A stretch of 64,000 bases of DNA from Rhabditoides inermis (taxonomy: Eukaryota; Nematoda; Chromadorea; Rhabditida; Rhabditidae), in assembly GCA_963966185.1 (NCBI GenBank), contig CAWZYM010000007.1, positions 74,501 to 138,500 of the forward strand, read 5' to 3'. Both the position numbers and the translations under genes were made by a program. Below, in pieces: positions 11,249 to 20,144 of this stretch (its first letter is position 1; each line of letters begins with the position of its first letter). The notes beneath the pieces are model-generated. The model had not been told where the DNA came from. It ran no database searches and saw only the letters and a list, made by a program, of their open reading frames with translations.

Positions 11249-11650
11249 ACCACACAATGGCTTGTTGCGAATCCGAGTCTGCGACTGCTACGTTCATGTC
11301 GCGCGCAAAGGGCACATGGAATGGGAGAAACCAAAGAGATCATTGGCGGATAGCAAAATTCGAAAATCAAAGGGGGATACTGCAGGGTTAGGATACTGTA
11401 AGAGCGATTAAATCAGGGTTCGAAAACAGGTGAGCATAAGCTGGGTATTGCGCCGTATTGCACTACAATAAAAGCTTCAAAAATACTGTTTACTACTATT
11501 TACAAGACCATTGAGTTCGACATTGACACCCGCCACATTCGCCACATTCCACGCACGCGTTCCAAGACTTTGAGGATGTAAGTTTGATTCACAATCAGAG
11601 TGATCTGGAAAAACCCAACAACTTTTAGAAGATTCAAGGCCATGCCAGCG

Positions 11651-11761
11651 AATCACTGACGAGGAGCTTGATATGGAGGAGGAGGAGGAGGAGGAGGAGG
11701 AGGAGGAGGAGAACGGCAATCAGTCGGATGATGACACCAACTATCTACCCCTTGTAGTGTG
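11651..11761 (+). other. Acidic low-complexity exon-like stretch with (GAG)n
   Basis: A plus frame reads TDEELDM, about eleven Glu codons from a (GAG)n run, then NGNQSDDDTNYLPLVV and a stop. It could be the end of an acidic nuclear protein or a chance reading of a GAG microsatellite. No supporting upstream exon is clear. Confidence 0.25.
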
Positions 11762-12344
11762 ATTCCATTATACCACGATAAAGTAGGAATTTACTTGTTG
11801 CGGTGTATCATACACGACGTGTTGCAATCAATATTTGATACACACTCTCAAGTCAGCATGCAAATCAGAGAAAGAGAAAGAGAGAGAGAGACGTGCAGAG
11901 AAAAGCGAGGCAGTGCTGCCTGTTCGAAGAGTACAGAGATCCTGCAGACAAAGGAGGCGGTGCCGGGCTTCTGGTCCTCGCCACTTTATTTTGCCAGTCT
12001 GCGTTTTCAGCGTGCGCCGTCTCTTCTAAATATTCGCGTTTTATCATCGTTTCGAAATTATCATCAGTATATATATGCACTATGTATTCTTAATTTTGCA
12101 GCGTGAAATGAAAGCGCGGCACTTCGTCCCACTCTGGCGGCAAGAGCAAGAAGGCCAAGGAGCAGAATGAGTCCGTGAGTGATTACTAATTTATGTAGGG
12201 AAAATCACAATTCAGGAAAGGGCTCTATCAATCTTATGCCAAGCTGATTTAACGCACGAATCACGCAATGCGCATTCCTCGAATACGCGAATACGCGAAA
12301 ATGCTTATTTTTCAAATTCTAGTAACACAATGATTTATTTCATA

Positions 12345-12345
12345 A

Positions 12346-12373
<28 letters not shown>
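12345..12373. repeat. (GA)n microsatellite
   Basis: About 29 bp of GA dinucleotide. Confidence 0.9.
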
Positions 12374-12376
<3 letters not shown>

Positions 12377-12440
12377 AATCATGTGAAACTGTCTTTTTAA
12401 CTTTTAAGGTTTTTTTCAAACGTCCACATATCGTTTTCAG

Positions 12441-12745
12441 GCTATGGACAAGGCCATTGGGTCCTTCGTACCGGCCGAGTTTTCAGACGATCCTCGGATG
12501 TTTCACGTTCTCACCTACGGCTCCACCGTGAACCTCGCTCTGTGCCAGGGTTGCACATCTGCAACAAAGGCGGACAACATTCTGGACGCGGAGGAAGGAC
12601 GCATAGGGCTGGTTATCAGAACATGCTCTACGTGTTTCTGCGCCGCACGCAAGTCTTCCCTCGCCGCCTATACTTCGGGCCGACGTTGCTCGATGAGAAA
12701 GCCCGCCGTGAGAAGAAGAAGCAGTCCGCGCGCGACGGCGACTAG
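12441..12745 (+). pseudogene. Unrecognised exon-like fragment, frame break
   Basis: After gttttcag the frame starts AMDKAIGSFVPAEFSDDPRM and runs through FHVLTYGSTVNLALCQG. A plausible C-terminal piece (QNMLYVFLRRTQVFPRRLYF, then a basic tail EKARREKKKQSARDGD and a stop at 12,743-12,745) sits in a different frame, so there is either an unseen short intron or a frameshift around 12,550-12,620. A lysine-rich stretch at 12,120-12,175 (GGKSKKAKEQNES) followed by a GTGAGT donor could be an upstream exon, but an in-frame TGA precedes it. I cannot name the family. Confidence 0.3.
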
Positions 12746-12947
12746 GAGGAGGAGGATGAGTGAGTGAGCAGTCGTGTCTTTGTAGTTTGTCAGCTCATTT
12801 GTTGTTGCTTTTTATGCAATATACTGTTGATAAATTGTTGTTGTTGCTTATTAATAATGAAGTGTTGTTGCTCGGTCACGCCCACCCATGCAAGCGGTGT
12901 GACCTCGAGAAAGAAAGGAAGAAAAAAAGAAAGAAAGAATTTTTATT

Positions 12948-13245
12948 TCATTTTGTCATGTTGAAAGTGAACGAGGGAGTTGCGCCTTTGGCCATGTGGA
13001 AAGTGTAGTTGATTGTCGTAGGGGTTGTGAAGGCAGTGGCAGGGAAGAATCGATAGCAGTCGTGTTGGAAGGGACAAAGAGGCTGCGGGATCATATTCTC
13101 CGAGCTGTTGTTCACGAAGTAGGTAGACACGTCGCAGTTCTCCTAGATGAAATACGCGCAAGGATGCTAGACTGATACTCACTTTCGGATAGACATAACC
13201 GCCGCCGTCATTGCGAATCTGCTTGCCGCCGTCGGTGGTCGCCAT
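12948..13245 (-). CDS. Unrecognised 85-aa protein, 2 exons
   Basis: Exon 13245-13183 begins MATTDGGKQIRNDGGGYVYP and ends at a GTGAGT donor. A 40-nt intron ends in CTAG, and exon 13142-12948 continues in phase 0 to a stop. Downstream residues include three cysteines and several N-x-S/T sequons (NNSS, NYT, NMT). There is no signal peptide on this start, so it could be cytosolic or the C-terminal part of a longer gene with upstream exons not found. Another in-frame ATG lies two codons upstream. The clean intron phase and codon usage support coding, but no family is recognised. It lies between plus-strand exon remnants. Confidence 0.45.
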
Positions 13246-13796
13246 GATCATGAGGTGTTATGTACACTGATTTCAGGATTTTAGTGTCGCCGCTTCTGGA
13301 GCGAGAACAAACCAAAAGATGAACAGATTACGCTGATTATATGCAATCGATCACTTTTTCGCCTTTCTATTGCGTGTTTCAATTCTGAATATATCCTATC
13401 ATTTAGGTCCGGATGGAATTTTCAAACCATGCATCGTCAGATACGCCGATGGAGGTGACTAGTAATTTGATTCCCGCACTTTTGCCACCTTCTTCTGCTC
13501 TCTCATTATCGCCCCTCTCTTTTAGTGTGACGACCCTCTCACGCGGACACAGCAGGCACAGTTCGCATTCGACATGTGGCACGACATGTAATGTGAGACA
13601 GCCGTAGCGGAGACATCAAATGTGTGTGTACAGTGTTTCCCACGCGCACTCTCACCTATTATGCGTTTCAACTGTGTCTCCAAGAATTCATTTCTACTGC
13701 TAGCTAATGGGACACAATTTCAGGCAGACACCAGTGATGCGTACTCTCTGTGGGACATGGATACCGGCGCAGTCACACAGCCTACTCAGATATGTA

Positions 13797-13798
<2 letters not shown>

Positions 13799-13844
<46 letters not shown>

Positions 13845-13851
13845 TCTCTCC

Positions 13852-13893
<42 letters not shown>
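13799..13893. repeat. CT-rich microsatellite
   Basis: About 95 bp of CT dinucleotides with interspersed CCCTCTCT and CCCTCACT units. Confidence 0.9.
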
Positions 13894-13896
<3 letters not shown>

Positions 13897-14056
13897 ATTG
13901 GCGCGGCTACGCGCTCTGGTCTATTGTGCGGTCTTGACATTTTCACACCACAGACCACGTTTCCAACTAGCCCATTCTCTCGTGCTTTCATTCTACTATT
14001 CGCACCTCGTCGCTTCTCACGGGCAACGCCAGTCAACGAGATTCTAGTCTCCCCAG

Positions 14057-14913
14057 TTCTGGAAATATCTGGAGCGATCGGACGTCGACGTCCGGTCGTT
14101 CCACATTCTTCCTCCGACAAAGCTGACCATCACCTACGAGAAGGTACGCAAAGTCGCTGTGAAGCGTGGAATTATCAATTGTGGATTCAGGTGAAGGAGG
14201 AACTCTCGCCTCTCCCCACGTCATCGGTTGTCTACGGAGCTCTCACCACGAGTTACGCGAGGGTTATGCTGCTGGATTCGCTCTGCCTCGTCCCGCGGGA
14301 GCTGCTCTATTACTGTGGTCAGTCTGGCTTTCATTCAAGTCTCTGTCTGTCTATCTGTCTGCCTCTCTCTCACTCTCTCTCTCTCTCCTCTATTGATCTC
14401 TCTCTCTTTCTCTTTCTCTTTCTATATTCCAAAATTCTAGGACACTTTTGATTTCCCTTATACGTATTTCAGACACCGACTCGGTCCAGTATGAAGTGAT
14501 GGATGGATTCGACCCTCTGGAGCTCACGGGGCCTTTCCTCGGCCAGCTCACCGACGAGATCCCTGAGGGTAGCGAGCTGCAGGAGATCATCATCCAAGGA
14601 CCCAAGGTGTACTCTCTGAGGATCCGAGACAAGGATGGAGGGGGAGACTCGCTGTAGAGGGTTCAAGTTAACCCACGAGGCTGAGAAGGTAGTATGTTTC
14701 GATGAGATGCGCAAGAGGGTTGATGCGTTCATCTCTGGAGTAGATATGGCGCCATCCTTGGTTCAGTACAGTATAATCCGCGCGGATCAGAGTCACCGCC
14801 TGATCACTGTGGGTATGAGCAAAAGGTTCCGCTGTACCTTCGACAAGCGGATGATTGGTCTCACGCCCGGTTTCTATGATACCCTCCCATACGGGTGGTG
14901 CCAAAATGTGTGA
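14057..14913 (+). pseudogene. Family-B DNA polymerase (protein-primed, Polinton/viral type) C-terminal fragment, with introns and a frameshift
   Basis: Three exon-like blocks fit together: 14057-14143, 14191-14317 (phase 1) and from 14473. They carry the second half of the DNA_pol_B_2 catalytic domain: an FWKYLERSDVDV block, a helix with VVYGALTTSYARVMLLDS, then the catalytic DTDSV motif spanning the exon 2/3 junction, LGQLTDEI, and IIQGPKVYSLRI. The frame then breaks by one base in a G-rich run at about 14,633-14,645 (reaching a TAG) and resumes in another frame with CRGFKLTHEAEKVV, a basic SKRFRCTFDKRM block and a DTLPYGW ending typical of the family terminus (stop 14,911-14,913). Introns of 47 and 155 nt have GT-AG ends. 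The N-terminal exonuclease half was not found upstream. Such polymerases come from Polinton/Maverick elements, related DNA viruses or linear plasmids; no integrase, ATPase or capsid gene is seen nearby. Confidence 0.75.
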
Positions 14914-15155
14914 ATTGTATTCTCATTTTTGTGCTGTCATATTGTTGTTGATGTTTGCTTTTTGTTGATTGTTGTTGATACTACTTTGTTAGTTGCCTCT
15001 TTTAATAAATGCGTTTTCAATGCTAACCGTTCTCATCACTGTTTACACAGACACACACAGACACACACACACTTCTCTGATGAGAGTTTCGCCGCGAATG
15101 AGTTTTGAGCCGAGTGAGTGAGTCGAATGAGTCTGAGTCGAATGAGTCGAATGAG

Positions 15156-15686
15156 TCCTCTCTCTCCCTCTCTCTCCCTCTCTCTCCCTCACTCTCCCTC
15201 ACTCTCCCTCTCTCTCCCTCTCTCTCCCTCTCTCTCCCTCACTCTCCCTCACTCTCCCTCTCTCTCCCTCTCTCTCCCTCTCTCTCCCTTTCTCTCCCTC
15301 TCTCTCCCTCTCTCTCCCTCACTCTCCCTCACTCTCCCTCTCTCTCCCTCTCTCTCCCTCACTCTCCCTCACTCTCCCTCTCCCTCCCTCTCTCTCCCTC
15401 TCTCTCCCTCTCCCTCTCCCTCCCTCTCCCTCCCTCTCTCTCCCTCTCTCTCCCTCACTCTCCCTCACTCTCCCTCTCCCTCCCTCTCTCTCCCTCTCTC
15501 TCCCTCACTCTCCCTCTCCCTCCCTCTCTCTCCCTCTCTCTCCCTCTCTCTCCCTCTCCCTCCCTCTCTCTCCCTCTCTCTCCCTCACTCTCCCTCTCCC
15601 TCCCTCTCTCTCCCTCTCTCTCCCTCTCCCTCCCTCTCCCTCCCTCTCTCTCCCTCTCTCTCCCTCTCTCTCCCTCTCTCTCCCTA
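15156..15686. repeat. CT-rich array, 10-bp unit CCCTCTCTCT
   Basis: About 530 bp of plus-strand pyrimidines built from a 10-bp unit with CCCTCACTCT and CCCTCTCCCT variants interleaved in a patterned way. A sister of the 8-bp array at 7,141. Open frames here are low complexity. Confidence 0.95.
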
Positions 15687-15704
15687 TTGTATCGTCCACT
15701 TTTT

Positions 15705-16050
15705 GTTATTCAAGGGTATTATTGTCTCCATCAGGTATATCCGTAATGCGTACATGTTGCCACATCTGCTGTAAATAAAAAAATAAATTTATTACACCAC
15801 AAGTGATGCGCCACACATGAAATGCCTGTGAACAATGACAATGAACAGGTAGAAGTTGCAGTAGAATGGTTCCAGTAAACCAGCAATGAGAATCCACGAT
15901 GACGATGTGTCTTCTGGCTATCGGCTGACAACGTGTCAGGGTGGTCGCCAACCCACCGCGGTAGCGGAACTTCTTTCGGCCCACGGGCCGCATCGAACCC
16001 GCGACCTTTCGATTGAGAGCCGCGCACACATCCACTGCGCTACCGCCGCG
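15705..16050 (-). mobile_element. tRNA-derived SINE
   Basis: On the minus strand the head starts at about 16,049 with gcggcggtagcgcagtgg (A-box-like) and carries cgcgggttcgatgc (B-box-like) near 15,991-16,005, the internal RNA polymerase III promoter layout of a tRNA. Downstream there is a tRNA-unrelated body of about 200 bp, an A/T-rich stretch (ttattttttta) near 15,785, and an end at about 15,705 beside the CT array. The anticodon arm does not fold into a clean clover leaf, so a functional tRNA is unlikely. Confidence 0.65.
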
Positions 16051-16818
16051 ACACTGTTTATTTTGATTAATCTAGCTAATAATTGCGAAATATCGAATCT
16101 CATCTCAGCTCATCTCCCAGTTTGAGTGTTAAAAACGTGCGTATTGATGGTTTGTTTGTCAGGTCGGCATTGTGATTGACTTTGCCATGAGTAGCCGATG
16201 TGCGGGGAGCGCCTCCGGAACTCGCAGCCGGCGACGGTGGCAGACGACGACAACTCGCAGTTGCCGACGCCGACAATGTGCGACACGAAGCCGAAAGCGC
16301 CGCGACAAGGACAAGGTGGAAGGTGGGGTCTGCGCCGACTTGACCTGGCAGGCGGAGCCAGGCATGCCGAGTGCAAGGGAGCGGCCGTGTACCTGCGCAC
16401 ACAGCTACATACACTCTCTCCACCCGTCACAACCCGGCGAGACGAGGCGAGCGGTTGCAGCCACGGGGCCAAGGTGAGATCATTCATCTCTCTCTCTCCC
16501 TCTCTCTCTCTCTCTCATCGGAATCGGAGAGGAATTCCTTCGCCAGTTTACGATTCACTTACCTCACACTTTCATTGCTCGTACGTCTTTCAGTCGATCC
16601 AGTAGACGTACGCGAGCCTCGACCGCGCCGACCGATTCAACGACATATGCAGTAAGGCACGTGTACGTGGGCAGATGTTGCGTTTCCAAGCTGATCTTCT
16701 ATTAAAGGGTATTTTCTAAAGATAGTTTTTAAATAAGAGGTGAAACGTTGATATTGTTTAGCATTTGAAGTAGTTTTATTAGTTGACTGCACAGCGTAAT
16801 CCGGACCGACCATCTTCC

Positions 16819-16926
16819 GGATGACTGATATTATTTCGATCCTCACAGAAATCGGAGTCGGTGTTCTCGCAGTAGCTGCCTGCGCTCGCATATCTCGACG
16901 TCGAGGTTCGAGGCGACCTACGGAGA
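16819..16926 (+). CDS. Possible small exon with hydrophobic segment, unrecognised
   Basis: An open frame begins MTDIISILTEIGVGVLAVAA, followed by a basic CARISRRRGSRRPTER stretch, then a GTGAGT donor. The hydrophobic-then-basic pattern could be a signal anchor. No partner exon can be assigned with confidence. An alternative is a non-coding chance frame. Confidence 0.25.
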
Positions 16927-17011
16927 GGTGAGTGAAGGTTGATTGGATTTTGAAGATTAAAGAAGGAATGTGCGGATTGCGCTACGCGCTGTGGGAGTAC
17001 CAACGATATGT

Positions 17012-17014
<3 letters not shown>

Positions 17015-17063
<49 letters not shown>
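17015..17063. repeat. (AT)n microsatellite
   Basis: About 49 bp of uninterrupted TA/AT dinucleotide. Confidence 0.95.
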
Positions 17064-17064
<1 letters not shown>

Positions 17065-17100
17065 CCTATTAGTCATGGTTATGAGTTGTATTCCTTGCAG

Positions 17101-17810
17101 ATTTCCCTGCGAGAATGGGCCGTCTTACTACATGGCTCACTGACTGAGAGTGTTGCTTCTCAGACGTACCGCCTCGGGCTCCGGGAAAACCACAGAGTGA
17201 GAGTTAAGGGATCGCTGTGTGTCTACTTGAGTATTGTTGCGGTGGTGGCATCCGAGCCTCTGGATCAGCAGCAGCAGTGGAGTCGCCACGCGGCCGAGAT
17301 GCAAGAGGCGAAGACCGAAGATGAACGCTGCCAGGTGACCACTCACCCATCAACCCCCCCCCCCCTTATTCTGCCACACAGGGAATCGCTGCGCGCAACC
17401 ATGGCGCAAGGCCATCTGACGCCCGAGAAGTCGTTCCTCTCCCCCACTGGCTCCCGCTCTCTGTCAGAGATGGCGGCCTGCCTGAGTGGGGTAGAGCACA
17501 GAGAAGACGAGATCTCCGCTGCCTTCTTCTCGTCCCCTTTCAACACAAGACACTTCTCCATACCCAAACCGCTCAGTGTTAGGATAATTCGGGTTGGTGT
17601 GTTTAGGATAGAGAGAATTTCATAGTTTTCGATTTTTAAACTATTTTTTTAAGAAGCCGTCGGCTCCGTCGCGTCGTCGAGAGGAGAAAGAGGCGGAGGG
17701 GAGGGTGGATCGGATGGAGAGTCGAAGGATGCGTCGGACAAGGCTCACAAGAACAGCGACAGCAGCTGGCGGACAAGGAGGTGAGGAGAATCGCGGAGAG
17801 AGTACTATAG

Positions 17811-17881
<71 letters not shown>

Positions 17882-18172
17882 GCAGGTCAGTGTTTCGTGC
17901 CATCATCCGCTGCTGGGCGCCTTGCCATAGTTCATTCTTCACTCACTATAATTTTTCACCATTTTGTTTATTTTATTTTTTGTTACGTTGTGATGTTTTA
18001 GGTGAAGCAGCAGATCTATCACGCGGAGGAGAGGATGCGGGCGGGCGGAGAGGGAGAGGAAGAAGATGGGAAGACGAGTGCGGCTGCCGAAGTGGCAGAA
18101 GTTCGGGCCAAGCTGCTCTGTGCGGAGATGGCCGACTAGCTCGAGAAGGAGAATGTCGAACTGACCGAGACG
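17101..18172 (+). pseudogene. Coiled-coil protein exon series with an in-frame stop
   Basis: Exon-like blocks on the plus strand: 17,101-17,337 (ends LDQQQQWSRHAAEMQEAKTE then DERCQ and a GTGACC donor); 17,384-17,575 after an ACACAG acceptor (SPTGSRSLSEMAACLSGVEH); about 17,700-17,781 (SQEQRQQLADKE then GTGAGG); and 18,002-18,172 after TTTTAG (VKQQIYHAEERM, later AAAEVAEVRAKLLCAEMAD, then LEKENVELTET and GTGCGT). The heptad-like Q/E/L/K pattern suggests coiled coil. In the last exon a TAG at 18,137-18,139 interrupts the frame between MAD and LEKEN, so the copy is broken or mis-sequenced (CAG or GAG to TAG). Family not recognised. Confidence 0.35.
17816..17880. repeat. (GA)n microsatellite
   Basis: About 64 bp of GA dinucleotide inside an apparent intron. 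Confidence 0.95.
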
Positions 18173-18227
18173 GTGCGTGGAATTGCGTAGAGTTGAGTTG
18201 CGAACTTACAATTGCTTACAACAACTA

Positions 18228-18233
18228 ACGCTT

Positions 18234-18270
<37 letters not shown>

Positions 18271-18298
18271 CTTACAACAACAATAACTAACAACAACG
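18228..18298. repeat. (CAA)n microsatellite
   Basis: Repeated caacaa with a few interruptions. Confidence 0.9.
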
Positions 18299-18728
18299 CA
18301 TTATGATTAAATCATGTTATGTTTGTTCTAGAAGACCTCATCAATACATGCATATAAATACTGTTCATTTTTGTAAAATGATTGTGGTGATAAATGTTAT
18401 GCAAAGTGTGTAAAGTATCATTGTTCCTATATAATGGGGTAGCAAGAAAGGGAATAGGAAGCGCGAATTATCGCGGGTATTCGCGGCTCGAGGCTTTAAG
18501 ATTCCGCTATTATAAAAGAAAAACAAGAAAAAAGCGACGACCCGGGCTATAACATGCAGGCCTCTCGATATTCGGTCTTCCTTGGATGCACGTAGCCCTG
18601 CCATAGACATATAGGCTGGGTACTATTCCGCCACTAGTGAGAGTGGTGTGGGAAAATGTCGGGTGAGTCAGGACAGGATGCCGCGTCTCTCATTGCGCGC
18701 GCAAAGGAGCGGGGGCGAAGCGACGAAA

Positions 18729-18755
18729 CCCCGCCCTCCACCGACGGGGTATAAG
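18729..18755 (+). promoter_or_regulatory. H2B core promoter: GC box and TATA box
   Basis: ccccgccc at 18,729-18,736 and tataag at 18,750-18,755 lie 83 and 64 bp before the H2B start codon. This spacing allows a transcription start at about 18,780 and a short leader, typical for replication-dependent histone genes. Confidence 0.65.
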
Positions 18756-18818
18756 AGTGGGGAGGGCAGAGGGTGCGTCACCAGTCGGTTACACCGTTTG
18801 TAGTTTGTCCCAGTTACC

Positions 18819-19191
18819 ATGCCGCCCAAGCCGTCCGCCAAGGGAGCCAAGAAGGCCGCCAAGTCGCAGAAGACCACCCGCACCGGAGAAAAGAAGAGAA
18901 AGAGCCGCAAGGACCACTGTCTACTCTGTCTACATCTACCGTGTGCTGAAGCAGGTCCACCCCGACACCGGAGTCTCCTCGAAGGCTATGTCGATCATGA
19001 ACTCGTTCGTCAACGACGTGTTCGAGCGCATCGCCGCCGAGGCCTCCCGTCTGGCCCACTACAACAAGAGGTCCACCATCTCGTCCCGCGAAATCCAGAC
19101 CGCGGTCCGCCTCATCCTCCCGGGAGAGCTTGCCAAGCACGCCGTCTCTGAGGGCACCAAGGCCGTCACCAAGTACACCTACTCCAAGTAA
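18819..19191 (+). pseudogene. Histone H2B, intronless, with +1 frameshift
   Basis: The start ([20 protein letters not shown]) is a normal basic H2B tail reading through KKRKSRK to 18,911. The histone fold continues in the next frame from 18,922 as [20 protein letters not shown], with the [20 protein letters not shown] helix, [20 protein letters not shown] and the C-terminal VTKYTYSK stop at 19,189-19,191. Ten bases lie between the two blocks where a multiple of three is needed, so the annotated frame meets a block at codon 32-35. All other H2B positions look intact, with a TATA box upstream and a canonical histone 3' stem-loop downstream. This is therefore either a very young pseudogene, a consensus error, or (less likely) a frameshifted gene. 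H2B pairs with H2A in the nucleosome core. Confidence 0.9.
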
Positions 19192-19229
19192 ATTCATTTA
19201 CCTGGATCGGTGATTCCACCTAACCCAAC

Positions 19230-19245
19230 GGCCCTCTTTAGGGCC
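19230..19245 (+). promoter_or_regulatory. Histone mRNA 3' stem-loop
   Basis: ggccctctttagggcc, 38 nt after the H2B stop, forms a 6-bp stem (GGCCCT/AGGGCC) with a 4-base loop (CTTT). This matches the SLBP-binding element of replication-dependent metazoan histone mRNAs (GGCYCTTTTCAGRGCC type) and is followed by acc, as usual. Confidence 0.9.
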
Positions 19246-19557
19246 ACCTATACGTGAAACAAGCTTCTCTCGTTCTGTCGAGAATCCAGTGATCTCCGTG
19301 TTAATTGCCGTGTGATAAATCTAATTGAATGCATTTGTATCAGTTTCATAAGTCCCGATTGCCAACGTGACCGCCATAACTGATCCGATAAAGGAAAAGG
19401 ACGCCGAGAGATAGTGAGAGAGTGTGAACATTGAGAGATAGTGAGAGAGTGTGAACATTGTCACGTGAACCTTGGGTCCCTCGTCGGTCGGGATGTAGCT
19501 TGCATAATATTAGAGAGCGGCAGTCAGTCAGCAACTCATTTTTTTGTTATCACTATC

Positions 19558-19641
19558 ATGTCTGGGCGCGGCAAGGAAGGAGAGAGACTCGGAAAGGGAG
19601 GCGACAAGCGTCACCGCGAGATCCTGCACCACAACATCTAG
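19558..19641 (+). pseudogene. Histone H4, N-terminal 29 codons only, cut by satellite
   Basis: The frame reads MSGRGKEGERLGKGGDKRHR and on to HHNI, then TAG at the position of Gln28 and GGC for Gly29. After that H4 homology ends and the satellite begins (about 19,644). H4 is among the most conserved proteins known, yet this copy differs at about nine of 27 positions, including Lys8 and Lys20 of the mature tail (both Glu), so it is a long-dead pseudogene. The histone fold is entirely missing, and no H4 remainder is seen at the far end of the array (52,071 onward). It lies 366 bp downstream of the H2B gene in the same orientation. Confidence 0.85.
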
Positions 19642-19643
19642 GG

Positions 19644-20144
19644 CAATTACTGATAAGAAACATTGGTCGATGTGGGTACTGTGCATGTAAGTGATTGTGT
19701 TCATAGATTTGGGATATCAATATAGGAATCGGGCGTGATAGCAGGCACTCCCTTCTCCATCCCTGACATACTGGGATCATCTGAAACACCGTATTCGACG
19801 AGCAAATTCAGACTACTGATAAGAAACAGTGGTCGATGTGAGTGATGTGCATGCAAGTGGTTGTGTTCATATATTAGGCGTATCAATATAGGATTCGGGC
19901 GTGATAGCAGGCACTCCCTTCTCCATCCCTGACTTACTGGGGTCATATGAAACACCGTATTCGACGAGCAAATTCAGACTACTGATAAGAAACAGTGGTC
20001 GATGTGAGTGATGTGCATGCAAGTGGTTGTGTTCATAGATTAGGGATAACCATATAGGATTTGGCCGTGATAGCAGACACTCCCTCCTCCATCCCTGGCA
20101 TACTGGGGTCATATGAAACACCGTATTCGACGAGCAAATTAGAG
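19644..20144. repeat. Satellite, first three divergent 166-bp units
   Basis: The anchor actgataagaaac starts at 19,649, 19,815 and 19,981, an exact 166-bp period. These units differ from the main array at more positions (for example cgggcgtgatagcaggc against ggccgtgatagcagac), as expected for an array edge. Confidence 0.95.

Noticed and set aside
13799..14451. 233-residue plus frame through CT microsatellites and the polymerase region
   Set aside because: It is mostly microsatellite and runs out of frame with the polymerase motifs.
15965..16049. Functional tRNA gene
   Set aside because: A-box and B-box-like sequences are present but the anticodon arm does not pair properly and a SINE-type body follows.
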